From Ryuthela nishihirai (lineage: Eukaryota; Arthropoda; Arachnida; Araneae; Heptathelidae): a stretch of 64,000 nucleotides of DNA. The notes below the pieces were generated by a model. The model was not told the origin of the DNA and did no database searches. It saw only the letters and a program-made list of their open reading frames with translations. The first letter of the stretch is position 1. Each line of letters begins with the position of its first letter. Positions 1 through 13,024 of the stretch are shown in pieces. Made by a program: the position numbers and the translations under genes. The stretch spans positions 19,881,001-19,945,000 of the forward strand of contig JAWZYU010000007.1 of assembly GCA_038380435.1 (NCBI GenBank). The letters are read 5' to 3'.

Positions 1-1825
1 ATGTTTCGTGCCCTCTAATAGCGGAAATTAAAATAAACTGGGATATTCTGAATTCGGAAAAATACAAATCTTAATATTTCATTAGTACCTATTCAGCCAA
101 AAAAAAAGATTTTCTATTCCGAAAGACAAACAAATAAAAGGAATGTCTAAAGACCAACAAATAGACAAACGACATACGACAATAAAAACAATATTTCATT
201 TTCAAAAACGAACTAACAATGTAACGATTAGGAAATTTTATCTGTTTAGTTATTGACTGGATACTTTGTGTAGCTGAGCGACAATCGTTGTCATTTCTTC
301 TTTAAGAGACCAATTTACTTCATACTTTAAATTGAGAATATTTTTGTGAAATACTTTATTTATTTATTTAAAATGAAAATTTCCACCCCCAAAAAATATA
401 TAAATGTCACAAAACAAACACAATGGGAAAATACCAAAGGATTCAATGGAACCAGAAACCATTACCCATTCACTCAAACCATAAAAAAGGATTATTAAAA
501 AACGCACAACAAACAGCATGTTTCAGTAATCTTATAAAGTGACTCCATTACTCTAATATCATAGAAATATCTATTGAATCTGCCGTAAACCATTTTGTCC
601 ATTTAAAAGATTAATATCTAAGAATCCTTTAAATATCAAAAACAACTCAAGAGCCACAGAAATTGACAGAAAAAAAAGGGGAACTACTTTCATCACGACA
701 GTTACATGACCTGAATTTTTTTTTATCCGGATGTAGAAGAAAGACAAACACATCTTCCTTCTCTTACTTCCGGAAACAGCGAGGTGAATTATATATAGAG
801 GGCGCTATCCTGATTTTCTCATTTACGGGAAGACACCAGTTTAATTTCCGCCGATTTTATGAGTGAGTGGTCAGATATCTCTGGTATCGATCTTTGATGA
901 GATGGCTTCCGTTAGGAAACCAGCGAACGGCATTTATCATGGAGGAGACTAAAGAGAGCATCCAGGGAGGCTCAAGAGCCAACAGCTGTGAGTAGGGATT
1001 AAAGAGAAGCCTCTTGTTTTATCTCGTTCAGCACAAGTATCGATGTTTTGCTTTTGTTACGTTTTTCCTTCTGTTCCTTTAGATGTAAACGTTGTTGTTT
1101 TATGGTTTTTGGTTGGTTTGTCCCTTTTTTTTATCGCCTTGGAAACAAAGAGGAAAAGTTATTGAAGTCAGAGAAACAATGGAACAAGAAGACAATGGCT
1201 CTTTTCCAAACAATATAACGGGGATGCAACAATAGCACAAAGCTACAAGGAAAGTAACAATTGAAGCAAAAACAATCGGTCGTTTTTTGCTAGGGTTCAC
1301 ATTTAAATTGAAGTTCCGTTTGTTGGAAAGTCCCAAAGCTAAAACCCGATTCTGCGGTAGACAAACGCATATGAAGACATAAGCATAGACATTTGCATTG
1401 TTCCTTTCTTGAAACATTTAAATTGATAGCTTCTTACATTGCTGTCTATCTTATCTTGTATGAGATTTTCTAAATGTCATTTTCATGAACGTAACACACT
1501 GGGCAGTCAGTCAGCAAATGTAAACATTTCAAGAATTGTTTTACCACTGTACATATGTTTTACTTTCTAACAGAAAAAAAATGCACGAATAGGAAATAAA
1601 ATTCCTTTCAAAATGGCTAAAAGTAACATTAAATCTGAAATTGGTGTTGTTCAAGCGTGGTAAGCGATTAGTGTGTTCGGATGCGTAACAAAGGAATTTG
1701 GCGTAGAATTCAAGAAAAAATAAAAGTGTTTTTTTATGTTGTCTTCCTGCTGTGGTCTCACTTTCTTCACCAGTCTCTCTATTAATATCACACTTTCTTA
1801 CAGGTGCCATCCTTCTTCACGGTCT
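1..1825. other. AT-rich sequence without recognisable gene
   Basis: No coding region, RNA gene or repeat family is recognisable on either strand. The open frames here are at most about 105 codons, lack any familiar motif and are rich in the Phe, Ser, Leu and Lys typical of random AT-rich translation. Confidence 0.6.
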
Positions 1826-2700
1826 TCTAATTAAGGTCGAGCCTCACAGGTCTCTTTTATTGAAGTCGAACCTCAAAGGTCTTCTATATTGAGGTTGAAC
1901 TTCACAGATCTTCTCTATTGAGGTTCAACCTCTCAGGTCTTCTATATTGAAGTTGAACTTCACAGTTCTTCTCTATTGAGGCTCAACCTCTCAGGTCTTC
2001 TCTATTAAGGTTGAATTTCAAGGATCTTCTCTATTTAGGTTGAACTTCAAAAGTCTTCTCTACTGATGTTGAACCTCACAGTTTTATATATCGAGTTCGA
2101 ACCTCACTCACAGTTCACTCGAATGAGGTCGAACCTAACTCAAATGTCTCTCGATTGACGCCTAACCTCACTCATAGTGCTCTGGATTGAGGTCGAACCT
2201 CACTCACAGGTGTTGTCAATGAGGTTGAATCTCAGTCGCAGGTTTTCTCTATGAGGTCGAACCTAAGTCACAGGTCTTCTGTGCAGGTCTTCTTTGCAGA
2301 TCAAATTTCAATATCGTCTCACTGCCTCAAAGTTCTTGTTGAGGTGTCATTTATTTTGAACAAATCTCCTTTAGACACATTTGCTGAAATCTCACCATCC
2401 TCAAGAGTTCTCTATTGCAATGGAGAACATTTGAGGGGTCGTTATTACCTCCCTCGTAGATTTTCCCTAGTGAGGTATCCCCTTTATCAAAGTTTTTGCC
2501 AACTGAGGTTTCATCTCCCTCACTGGCTTTTTTACTCAGGTTTCACTTTCAAGAAATTTTTTTCTGCTGAGGTCTCAACTTCTTCAAACGTTTCAACTGA
2601 GGTATTATATAACGATATTATTAGCGATAGACTAAAACGTTTCAACTGGGGTAACGACATTATTAGCGATAGAGCACCTGTTACACTATCAGTAGTGTAT
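1826..2700. repeat. Minisatellite, 29-36 bp unit
   Basis: Head-to-tail copies of a unit containing TCTTCTCTATTGAGGTTGAA followed by a CTTCACAG-like stretch. The period is 29 bp near 1,870-2,060 and drifts to about 33-36 bp after 2,090. Units decay from about 2,300 onward. The tail contains a separate duplication of about 45 bp, with AACGTTTCAACTG repeated near 2,588 and 2,636. A 172-codon open frame over the right half is a by-product of the repeat. Confidence 0.8.
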
Positions 2701-2845
2701 CCTATGCTGCTAAAGATGTTGTCAGAATATCATGGGTTCGTATTCCACTCCGTTAAATATGTCATCTAAGAGGTCGTGAGTTGATATCCAGAATTGCAGA
2801 ATACATTGCAAGAGATCATGGATTGGATTCGTATCCATATCCGCT

Positions 2846-3234
2846 GGGGCGGGGAGTTGGCTCAGTCGGAGCGCGCCAGGCTCGTAATCTGCAGTTCCCA
2901 GGTTCGAGTCCCAGCTGGGTCAGCGTTGAGATTTATCTCCACAAAATTCCCCGCCCTGCCCACGGTCAGTAGGGGACACCGATGGGCTTCGAAAGGTCAC
3001 CGTCCGTCGGATGGGACGTTAAGCCTTGGTTCCGTGTGTGAGAGAGCCATACCCTGTGCAGTTAAAGAACACGCTGGGGGCCTTGACGGGAGGCTACCAT
3101 GGAACAGCTGTTGGGAGACAGCTGTTCCAATGGGTCCTTTCCCCCAACCTTCTCTGAGCCTTCGGGGTCCTTGTGACCTGGCTATTTAGCACATTGTGTG
3201 CAAATAAGTGTTGCTCAGAAGTAAAACAACCCAA
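2846..3234 (+). mobile_element. SINE-B, full length, with target duplication
   Basis: A tRNA-derived SINE of 389 bp. The head carries a pol III A-box-like GGCTCAGTCGG and a B box GGTTCGAGTCC. It is followed by a body containing ATGGGACGTTAAGCC and GCCATACCCTGTGCA, and by the 3' end AGTAAAACAACCCAACC. Flanks match at 10 of 11 bp (CCATATCCGCT at 2,835-2,845, CCATATCTGCT at 3,235-3,245), as expected of target-primed insertion. A 131-codon open frame across it is not a gene. Confidence 0.9.
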
Positions 3235-3245
3235 CCATATCTGCT

Positions 3246-4119
3246 AAACACATTATGAAGGTTCGTATCGCAAACTGCTAAATGCATTATCAGGAAATTC
3301 ACCCCAGCAAAAAGTATTATCAGAAGATAAAATATTCTTAGTATTAAAGATTTAGCACGTAACTCTCGTTTTTAAAAATTAAATCTCCGCTATCAGAAGC
3401 TAAGACCGGTTACGGGTAATGCGAAGCTGTGGACCAGTAATTTAGCGGTGAGCCTACCTATTAATAAGGAAGAAAAAATTAAATTCGGTTTAAAATCTGT
3501 TGCAATCGTTCTATGTAACACATAGGAATTTGTACAGTTTACACAGTTGGGCAATATTATTTTCAATTATTTGGAATATTATATAAACATCACCCAGGAT
3601 TAAAACTCAGGATATGGGAGTCTTTGAGCACGGTACTTTGGCTGTGCCCCGTTTCCACCGTGTTTGAGCCATTTCTTTCAAGATGTGTGTTCCTATCGAA
3701 CCTCAAATTGCTAACAAAAGTTAGTATACTTCCAAGAAGTAGTTACTTTGCAATTAAGCAATTACTTTGCAAAATTTCGTTGCAATTACTCTGTGTATTA
3801 TCATATTTTTATACGGACTAATGGCTTAATGAGTATACAATATACGTTGTGATGCAATAATTAAAAATGACCTATTATCGCATAATAATTACAAGGGTTA
3901 ACTATTTAATTAAGTGCCAGGGACTCGATAATTAAGGGAGATAGTTAATTATGTTAAAAAGGGATTTTTGGAAAAAATGACTCGGATGATATCTGCCAAC
4001 TTTACTTATTTGTAAAATGTTCACTTACAAATACTAATTTTTAGGCATGTATTAAGAGAATAATAACCACCCAAGTCCATTAAATGGGGGTAAACTTCCC
4101 GTTTTGATCCGCATGCAAC
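3246..4119. other. Unassigned AT-rich sequence
   Basis: No gene, RNA or repeat family is recognised here. The short open frames have no motif. Confidence 0.5.
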
Positions 4120-4275
4120 TTGAAACTATTCCTCAAGTTCGAGTCTCAACTGTGCATCATCCGAGGAATTGTTCCCTGATCTCCACTCTCTCATAAATGA
4201 GAAGGGAGACATCGAAGGAGACATTGTAAGCCGTAGTCCCATGTGCAGTAGAGTCATAAATTGGGCACGTTCACA
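4120..4275 (+). mobile_element. SINE-B, old fragment
   Basis: Diverged match to the SINE-B head and body: a B-box-like CAAGTTCGAGTCTCAACTG, then GGGAGACATCGAAGGAGACA, GTAAGCCGTAGTCCCATGTG and GGGCACGTTCAC in the right order. Both ends have faded and no target duplication is visible. Confidence 0.6.
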
Positions 4276-6102
4276 ATCCAAGCCACACTCACAATTCGGT
4301 TCTGCCTTCCTGTTCTCTTTATTGGAGCTCAGTTTGGCCATTGTTTAGGCACCTGCAGCCCAGAAAGACGTGGAGTTTAAACGCAGTATTTACCGAAAAG
4401 AATACTGGCTTCAACATAGAATGGTTTTAGTGTTGCGGAAAGGTTTACTAATCTAACATTTAGAACAATCCAAGCAATGGCAGCTCAAAAGACATCAATC
4501 AAATGCTTATTTTATCATTAAATCTTAAAAATTGCTTTTTAATGCTTTCACCTTTTTAGCAGTTACCAATGAATTTAAAATATATCCACAGCTTTGCGCG
4601 AAAGCAACCATTTGGATTACACTTTTTTCTATCATTAGTAATTTATTGTTTTGCTTTCTTCAATGGAAATCCTTTTATAAATTACAGTGATATATACAAA
4701 TCTGGCAAGAAAATTGCTGTAATTATTTCAAACTTATATCAGAAATATGAAATTTACCCTGTTTCCAAAACACAAACTGGCGAAATTAGCTGTGCTTCTC
4801 ATGAATGACTAGAATTGTGGTCAACATTTTTTCCCTTTGATCGCTCAGCAACATATTTCTGTTCTCAAACTGTAATAGAGCAAAATAATATCATTTTAAT
4901 GCATATATTGGTATAATAATGTAATTGTTATAATATTATCATTTTAATACATATATTGGTTTAATACATACTGTATATTGGTAACTTTCTAAAGAACAAA
5001 ACACCTTTTTACTAACTCTACTCAAAGCAAAACAAAAATTAAGTTTCTCTGACAGTCGATAAACTCACAATCATATTTATGACCAAACCTGTTATCTATA
5101 AATAATAACCTTACCATTTCCTAAACAACTAAATATAATGATGAACTCTTCCTACAGAAAAGTTGAGATCAGATCTGCTTGTTCGACTAACTTAAAATCT
5201 CCTCAACCACATATTCAGTAACCTAAACAACCTTCTTTTTCTTGCGAGTCTTCTAACAGGATCAACTCTAATAAACTTATTTTACCTGCCGCGCACACTC
5301 CACATAAAACATTTATTCTTTAGACTAAACTGTATAAACTAAAACAAACTACGTTTAACTTAACATAAATTCTTCTAATTAACACTTGTTCCTTATTTTT
5401 CAGTCAAATTCTTTCAAGTCGTTGGTGACATGACTCGCACGCTGAAGCACATGCGAGCATCAAGACGATATATCACATCACAAGTTCATTTTAACACGTT
5501 CATCTGTCGTAACACTATATATATATATTGATATAATATTACAATTGATATAATATTGTAACATTTTAATACATATATCTGTATAATAACTAACATTTCA
5601 ATATATATATATTGCTAAAATAATATGAGTTAATTTTCCGTAATATGAATTAAAGAGGAGGTAGAAAACCGATACAATATAGGCTAGTATAACTTTACAA
5701 CTGTAGAGAATTCAGTAGGTAAGGTTAAAACTTGATATACCAAGACTAGACAGTCGTTGAACAAAAATAACAATAATAATGCCAAGAAGGAAAATTAAAT
5801 ATGCATAAAAAAGCACTTTTATATGTCTAAAATTTAAATAAAAATTTAAACAGCCTCTATTTTAAACTGTGCAAAATAAAATAATTTATCTATTATTACT
5901 ATATTAAAATACATAATTTTTTAATTAATTACTAAATTTTTAAATAAATAAATAAAATTTAATTAAATAATCATATATTTAAAGAAACTTTTTCTGTTAT
6001 TTCACTGTCTATGCCTGGTATGATATAGGAGGCAATATAACTGCAAATCAATATCAGTAAAAGTATAAAAAAAATATAAATTGCCACACGCTTCGGTTAA
6101 AC
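4276..6102. other. AT-rich unassigned region with TA-rich repeats
   Basis: No gene is seen. Around 4,880-4,985 and again around 5,510-5,625 there are short direct repeats built on CATTTTAATACATATATTGG. The rest is AT-rich unique sequence. Confidence 0.5.
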
Positions 6103-6528
6103 GGGGAGGGGCTAGGCCCAGCTGGTTGTGCGCCAGGTTCTAGTCTCCCACCTGTGCCAGTGTTGAGATTTAGCTCTGCTACCTCCCAAAGAAAAAACAC
6201 ACACACACATATACACACATAATACCAACAACAACATCACCCTGCATAAGGTTAGAAAAGGGACACCCAATGGCTTGGTAAGACCGCCGTCCGTCGGATG
6301 GGACGTTAAGCCGTGGCTCTCTGTGCGGAAGAGCCATACCCTATGCACATTAAGAACACGCTGGATGGATTTAATAGGAGGCTACCATCTGTCACCTAAC
6401 AGATGTCCAGTGGGGTCCTTTCCCCAAACTTCTCTGAGCCTTTGGAATCCTTGTGACCTGGCCATTTAGTTCACTGAGTGGACAAAAGCGGTACAACACA
6501 ACAGCATAGAAGTAAAACAACCCAACCA
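6103..6528 (+). mobile_element. SINE-B, diverged, with CA-rich insertion
   Basis: The SINE-B order is preserved: degenerate tRNA head near 6,105-6,170, GGATGGGACGTTAAGCCGTG near 6,296, AGAGCCATACCCTATGCACA near 6,332, and the 3' end AGTAAAACAACCCAACC near 6,510. A CA-rich stretch (ACACACACACATATACACAC, near 6,198) and flanking bases interrupt the body after the tRNA head. The copy is older than the one at 2,846. Confidence 0.8.
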
Positions 6529-6818
6529 AAAACTCAGTTAACCAAATATTTAGACACTATTACTTATACCTAAATTAAAAATTTCTCCCTTCCCTTCTGG
6601 TACCATTAAAAGCATAATAAATATTCGCTTGTTTAGTGAGGTCCTCAAGAAACATTTTTAAAATTGATGTTGAAAAACGTTTGCAATGAAAATTTTAGTA
6701 AGAATGCATTTTGTGCATGTTAGTGGTTTTGGTATGCATACGATTTGCCAATTATTTCTTATAATGGACTCAGAAGTGTGATTATTTTTGTGATTGATAC
6801 CTGTGGTCAGCATTTTTT

Positions 6819-7112
6819 TTTCTTGCACACAACTGGGTAAATGGCCAGGTCACAAGGACCCCGAGGTCTCAAAGAAAGGAACCCACTGGAGAGCAGTTAG
6901 GAGACGGTAATAGCCTCCCTTCAAAGCTGCCCAATTTATTCTTTAACGTGCATGCGGCACTCCCGCAAACGGGTCCGCAGCTTAACGTCACACCAAAAGG
7001 ACGGCTGTCTTTCCAAGCCCATTGGTGTCCGCTATTGACCGAGGGCAAGGCAGGCAGTTTTGCGGAAATGAATTGGAACTGCAGATTACGAGCCTCTACC
7101 CTTGTGAGATTT
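6819..7112 (-). mobile_element. SINE-B, truncated copy
   Basis: Reverse-strand SINE-B. Read forward, it starts with GGGTAAATGGCCAGGTCACA, continues through AACGTCACACCAAAAGGACG, and reaches the B-box region as AACTGCAGATTACGAGCCTC. The outermost part of the tRNA head and the 3' tail are lost or unrecognisable. Confidence 0.75.
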
Positions 7113-7347
7113 CAAAAAAAAAAAAACAATTATTGATCCAAAATTAATGCAAAGATAAGCTATTACTATCTTATTTACAGATAAAAGATATTGTTCAAAA
7201 TCTAAATTTACTTACATCTGTTTCTGATCTTTATTGTTAGTAATATTTTTTCATAAAAACTCTTTTTAGACTTCAGTCAGTTTATTTCTGACCGGTACTT
7301 TAGTCCACACACTAGGCTAAATCGATTTTTTACCACATGGATATATA
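7113..7347. other. Short unassigned stretch
   Basis: AT-rich sequence between a SINE-B fragment and a transposon end. Nothing is recognised in it. Confidence 0.5.
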
Positions 7348-7814
7348 CTGGGTGTTTCAAAACTATCTGCACAAATTTCAATGGGAGATAGGGAACACCA
7401 AGACAAAATGTTTTCGCCTGTCTGTCGTATGTCCGCTGACGTAACCCTTCAGTGCTACAGGGCGCTGACAGAAATATCGGTGGAGCTGGTACATAAATGA
7501 ATGGAAACAAGTGTGAACAACATGTTTATTTAAAGAAGGTGCTCAAAGTTGCGATCGGCAACAGCATGCATGACAGTGTCGAAGCATTGATTGCCGTACA
7601 TGTTGAAAGATTCCCGGAATTTCGCAAACAGTTGCAGCGGCGACAGCAATTCTTGCGAGATCTTCATCTGAGTCAATGTGAGTCTCGTACACGAGGTTCT
7701 TCATGTGTCCCCAGAGGAAGAAATCGATACATGTTAAATCGCGCGACCTTGGTGGCCAGGCGACGGGTCCACCCCGGCCTATCCATCGGCCCCCAAAAGT
7801 GTCTTTGGGATAAT
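7348..7814 (-). mobile_element. Truncated DD41D (Tc1/mariner superfamily) transposon
   Basis: This copy matches the left part of the transposon at 29,800-31,265, starting from the terminal repeat (GGGTGTTTCAAAACTATCTG, following TATA) and continuing through the 3' untranslated part and the C-terminal end of the transposase gene on the minus strand. Homology stops near 7,814, where LINE sequence begins, so the rest of the transposase and the other terminal repeat are missing. Forward-strand open frames here (for example 7,497-7,844) are shadows. Confidence 0.8.
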
Positions 7815-8926
7815 TATATATTATATCAACTCCTTACAATATAAACGTTATCGTTAGTGATTTCAACTCTCATCACCCTCAATGGGGTTCCTCTTCAGCG
7901 TCAATATCAGGTGAAAAGATTAATGAATGGTTACTCAATAATAACTGCTGCTTATTAAATAACGGATCGCCCGCATGTTTTGCCATCTCCAATGGCTCAG
8001 CTATTGACTTGTCACTACATACTCTATATTACTATAACACATGTTCCTGGCTAATCCTTTCACCTGTTTGGGGAAGCGATCACACCCCGATTTTGCTAGA
8101 TCTACAAATTGGAAATAATCTCATTTCCTCAGCTACAAGCTCCTTTACCGTATGCAAATACATCAAGTGGGACCAATTCTCTGAAATCTTCTACACGATC
8201 AGTTTAATTCACAGAATCTGCCATATGAAGATTTTCTCACAACTTTATAGATAGCTTTAATAAATTGACTTCAACATACCGGCTACAAGCCAAAGGTAAT
8301 ATACCAGCTACCAGCCGAAAAAACAACCATGGTGGACAACCGTGAAGATGAGCACTTCAACTTCAATGTCGTGCATTTAACACTGGCAGACGAGAACTTC
8401 AACCTAAATGCCGTGAATTTAACACTGCCAGAAGATCATTCATTAAAAGAGATAATTGGGTAGCATATAAGGCAGATGGCACTGCCCTCAAACGTACAAT
8501 ACAGGATGAAAGAATAAAATATTCAACAAAGACTTGTCAAGAACTTAGCTCACACTCTGATCTTTTTCGACTATATCGAAATTTTGGAAAATCGGTCATA
8601 TCGGACATATATTTCTTCTTCACCAGTCATAATGGATGTATAAATGTCATGCACTGATCCCAAGGAACAATCAGAACCACTTGTAAAGCACTTCACTCGC
8701 CACAAGCTGACAAAATATTTGGTTACCTTTCGCCATTATCTATGAACTATGTAAGCATGCTCGACGCAGAATTATCTTCAACAGAATTTCATCGAGCAGT
8801 TAATACTCAAAGAAATTCGGTTGGAAGGAGCTGATGAATTCTCAACCAGCTACCTCATCTCTATAACAAGATGTGTTCATCGGGCAATATTCCCCAATCA
8901 TGGGAAGCAGCATTAATCATTCCTCC

Positions 8927-9131
8927 ATCCCATGGCCGAGTGATTAGCGCGCTTGGCTACTGATCTAAGGGACCTGGGTTCGAGCCCCGGATAAGGCATG
9001 GCTGTTTGTGTCGTTTTTCTGCTGAGGGCCTGCCATCCTCACAGACCTTCTACTATGGCATATAAACTGACACGCTCCTGTCAGACCTCTGTGGCAAGCA
9101 GCTGCTTGAGGGGGTATTTATTTTTTTATTT
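8927..9131 (+). mobile_element. SINE-A inserted in LINE
   Basis: A tRNA-derived SINE of about 200 bp. The A-box region is TGGCCGAGTG and the B box is GGTTCGAGCCC, resembling Ser or Leu tRNA. A body with TCTGCTGAGG and CCTGCCATCC follows, and the 3' end is CAGCTGCTTGAGGGGGTATT plus a T-rich tail. It sits inside the reverse-transcriptase region of the decayed LINE. I could not define a target duplication. Confidence 0.85.
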
Positions 9132-9810
9132 CGAAATTGTGGAATCAACTGAACACTGTAACAGCTTATCTTCTAATTGCTCTACTGTCTTACACCTTGC
9201 TAAAATAATGGAAAGATTAAACTGGTACCGTATCACTTGGATCATCACCCGTTACTTGGTATTTCCAGAAGCAGTTCATGGATTTGTTCCACATAAATGC
9301 ATGCTATATATATTAACATCTATTCATCTTATGATCAGACAAACAATAAAACGACGACAGTACTATATTATATAATAAAATTGGACCTTTCTCATGCGTA
9401 CGGTTCTGTAAGTGTAGAAGCTCTACTATATAAACTGAAGGCTCTTGGATTTCATTCTTAAAAACTACCTTGGATCTAGAAACATCATAGTCCGCTGGAG
9501 AAATACCCTTTCTTTAAGCAGAGAATAAAATGTTGGCCTTTCACAGTGTAGTGTTCTGTCACCTTTTCTATTTAGTGTCTATATTTAGTATACTACACAG
9601 CACATTCAATCACCACGTAAAACTGAAGTCTATGCAGACGACATTACTATTTATGGTTCCAGTTCAAATCTTGATCATTTACTTAAAGCCAGTCAGAGGA
9701 CGTTGAATAACATTTTACAATGGACGAAAGAATGGTACTTAAAGTTATCAGCACCAAAGAGTGCTGCTTTGTTTATCACTCGATGTCACAACATAACCTG
9801 TTAACTTTAT

Positions 9811-10014
9811 AATGAAAAATAAATACTCCCTCAAGCAGCTGCCTACCACAGAGGTCTGACAGGAGCCTGTCAGTTTATATGCCAAAATGGAAGGTCTGTG
9901 AGGATGGCAGGACCTCAGCAGAAAAACAACATATACATCCATGCCTTAACCCGGGATTCGAACCCAGGTCGATCATTAGACAAGCGTGGTAACCATTTGG
10001 CCACGGGACGTCAA
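9811..10014 (-). mobile_element. SINE-A with perfect 11-bp target duplication
   Basis: Reverse-strand SINE-A of 204 bp, inserted downstream of the LINE YADD motif. The duplicated target GTTAACTTTAT is at 9,800-9,810 and 10,015-10,025. Read on the plus strand, it begins with the inverted A-rich tail and the CTCAAGCAGCTG end and finishes with the inverted A-box region GGCCACGGGA. Confidence 0.9.
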
Positions 10015-10395
10015 GTTAACTTTATGCTTGGATCAAATACCATTCCATGGGTTTACTTTCCAAATCAATGGAACACTGATGGAACATTTCATTGACATAA
10101 AAAACAAAAGCCTTCGCCATCAGAAGCCTAATCTCTCCAAGAAATCGTCTTAGTCGACACACCTTAATTCTATTAATAACAGCAACCATTGGATCAGTGA
10201 TAACATACACGACTCCACTTCTTACCTCATCCCCTATCACTTACTGGTGTATCGTTTTTCCTGTATATCAGGCAGCTCTACCAGCAGCGACTGGCTTACC
10301 CAAAGCTACACCTTTACCACTTCTTTATTCTGAGACGGAAACACTTCCTCTCCCTTTACTTCTTCGTGTTATGTCTGATAGGAGCACAATAAAGG

Positions 10396-10777
10396 TTGGG
10401 TTGGGTTGTTTTACCTCTGAGCGGCACTTTTTTCACACCATGGGCTAAATGGCCAGGTCACATGGACCCCGAAGGCTCAGAGAAGGTTGGGGGAGGGGAC
10501 CCACTGGAACAGCTGTTGGGAGACAGATGGTAGCCTCCCGTCAAGGCCATCCAGCGTGTTCTTTAACGTGGACAGGGTATGGCTCTCCCGCACACGGGCC
10601 ACGGCTTAACGTCCCATCCGACGGACGGCGGCCTTTCCAAGCCCATCGGTGTCCCCTACTGACCGTGGGCAGGGCGGGGAATTTTTGCGGAATCTCAACG
10701 CTGACCCAGCTGGGACTCGAACCTGGGAACTACAGATTACGAGCCTGGCGCGCTACCGACTGAGCCACCCCCGCCCC
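10396..10777 (-). mobile_element. SINE-B with perfect 12-bp target duplication
   Basis: Full-length SINE-B of 382 bp on the minus strand within the decayed LINE. The target duplication GCACAATAAAGG lies at 10,384-10,395 and 10,778-10,789. The head ends in GGGGCGGGGGTGGCTCAGTC on the minus strand, and the 3' tail carries repeated CAACC units. This copy gives the cleanest definition of the element ends in the window. Confidence 0.95.
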
Positions 10778-11790
10778 GCACAATAAAGGAAATGACATCA
10801 CCATTACTATTGGATTTACGGACAATCTGCCATCAGCCATAATTTTTACAATTTCATCGCTGGAATCGAGAGGTAAAACTAGATCGATAGGTTCCACTAT
10901 TAACAAATGCTGGATTGGAATTGTTTCATATTAATCACACTCCTTCAATCATACAACCACCTGCAATTCCGCCATTGATTTGTCCGCCTTACAAAATTCT
11001 TACTGACTCTCTCATCATTCAGCAGCAATCTTCACAGCCTACTGCCATTATTCGATCACATTTTTACTCTGAATTAAAACAGAAATGACCAGAAGCTGTC
11101 TGGATCGGAACTTATGCTTCGGGATCTAAACAACAAACTAGAATTTGCATCGGTTGCCCTTCACGCGCAATCTTCATATGTGAAAAATTACCAACAGGAA
11201 CATCCATATTCTCTTCAACAAACAGTGGCACGAGCTTCATCCATTGCTTTGCTTTGGGTTCCCGGACTCGGGATCTGACCTAGAGATCAATGAGTCAGTT
11301 GATTCCCTGACAAAAAGAGCAACAACGTTTCCAAATTTGCACCCTGAATCAACGTTGTATGCAGAGTATATCATTACTCTATTTCTTAAGGAATTATGCA
11401 AACCTGAGGGTGGAATGGGAATCTTCTTCTCTGCCAAATATATCCCCACATCTAAATCGATTCTCTGTAAAAACAGCCAATATATACACTTCAAGAAATA
11501 TGGAAACCTTAATAACTCTATTGCGTCTCGTCATGGCACCACTCTAAGCATTCCTCCACAGATGTCATCAGCACTGATTGTCCCAACTATGGACAATGTG
11601 AAACCACAGCTCACTTTATTCTCCATTGCCCAAATCTGGATAACTTAAAAACTTCAATGATAACATTCTTCAGACTCAATGGACTGAAAATATATGCTCC
11701 TTACACATTATTCTCTGGACATTTTCTCCCTAACAGAAAATATCCACATTCCCAAGCTAGGAAATTTCATCAGACTTGCATGTAGATTTT

Positions 11791-13024
11791 GTTAAAAACT
11801 CTCAATTTCAGCATGAAATCAATTCATTATATGTCTTTATGATACTTGTAATAATCCTTAACCATCTGTGCCAGCCTCTTAGGAACTCTACAGGTTGAGA
11901 TATAAAGCATCGGAGCTAAACATTCCACGTATGCAACCAAGACAAATCCCCTAATTTAAATTAATATTCCCTCTTGTTTCACTTCCTAGAGAAAGCAATG
12001 CGAACTACCATCTTAAGTAATAAAGCAATTTACTTGTTTTTTAGAAATAAATACGTTTGTTTATTTTTAGTTTTCGAAAGTATTTTTGAACTGAATTCGA
12101 ACGCTTTAATATTTCGCATATGGCATGTTTTCTTCAGATCATTTTATAACTATTTCTTCCCTACTGAAACATCACTACCTAACCTCTAATCTCATCAGCG
12201 TCATTTTTTAAAGATTTCTCTTGGGATAGTCATTCAGTTTTATGCATCTCTCACCGTCGCATCGCAACACGGCAACTAACTAGCTTCCTGGATGAAAGTT
12301 GTTTCAAGCTTAGCAGCACCATTATTGGGTATTTGATAGAATATGTGCTCCAGCAGATCGCAAGTGTTTGGCTTAAGGAATCTCTCGGGACCAAACACCA
12401 ACTACATGCTTGTTAGTTCATTTTGTTGGTTTACATGACATTTCTGACTTCTCAGATCTTATTGTTGCTGAACAAGATGTTCTTTCTTTTTCCCAGATGA
12501 TCGTATCCGATTTTTAACCAATGACTATTAAGTTTCGCATCGGTTTTAAAAATGACTGAAATTCCTATTACTCCTACCGACAATTAGATGTTTTAGCTCA
12601 CTTAAATTTTTCTAATATTGATTGCATCACTTTGTGTTTCACCAACCAGCATTTCTCGGGAAATTTCGTTCATTTTAATGTCCTTTAATTTTGATGCTCT
12701 TGGAGTTTAATGTTGTGCCTTATAACTAACTTTAATGGAAATACTCAGTAAAACAGATCACTGAACGAAATACGTACGAAAGTAGCAAACCATTGTCGTG
12801 AATCTAGACATAGTTGTTTAACGCATTTTGTTTGTTAACTGCTAACTGACGCTACGTGTCCTTTGGCCACTGGTCGTTACCAACATCCATTCTAAAAAGG
12901 CGGATTTGCTTTATCTTCAAAAGGTGGAATGTTTCTAATACATGATCTTGTTTTGTAAAATCATTCATAATTGTCTAATACTTAAATGATCATCAGGCAA
13001 ACTTCAAAGACATGCATTTTTTTT
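11791..13024. other. Unassigned AT-rich region
   Basis: Follows the LINE 3' remnant. No gene, RNA or repeat family is recognised. A 71-codon open frame at 11,974 is Phe-rich and has no motif. Confidence 0.5.

Larger units (their letters stand above)
7815..11790 (+). mobile_element. Decayed jockey-like LINE split by three SINEs
   Basis: Frameshifted fragments occur in LINE order. An endonuclease piece with SDFNSHHPQWGS lies near 7,855 and a GSDHTP motif near 8,078. The first reverse-transcriptase motifs lie just before 8,927. Then come LSPFLFS near 9,558 and the catalytic VYADD near 9,630. An RNase H piece containing LLWVPG lies near 11,248. A zinc-knuckle-like CPNYGQCETTAHFILHC lies near 11,582-11,632. 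EN, RT, RNase H and CCHC together fit the jockey group of non-LTR retrotransposons. There are many stops and frameshifts, so no product is expected. SINEs at 8,927, 9,811 and 10,396 interrupt it, so it is older than they are. Confidence 0.8.

Noticed and set aside
2251..2769. 172-codon open frame, plus strand
   Set aside because: It is made of decayed minisatellite units and has no recognisable motif.
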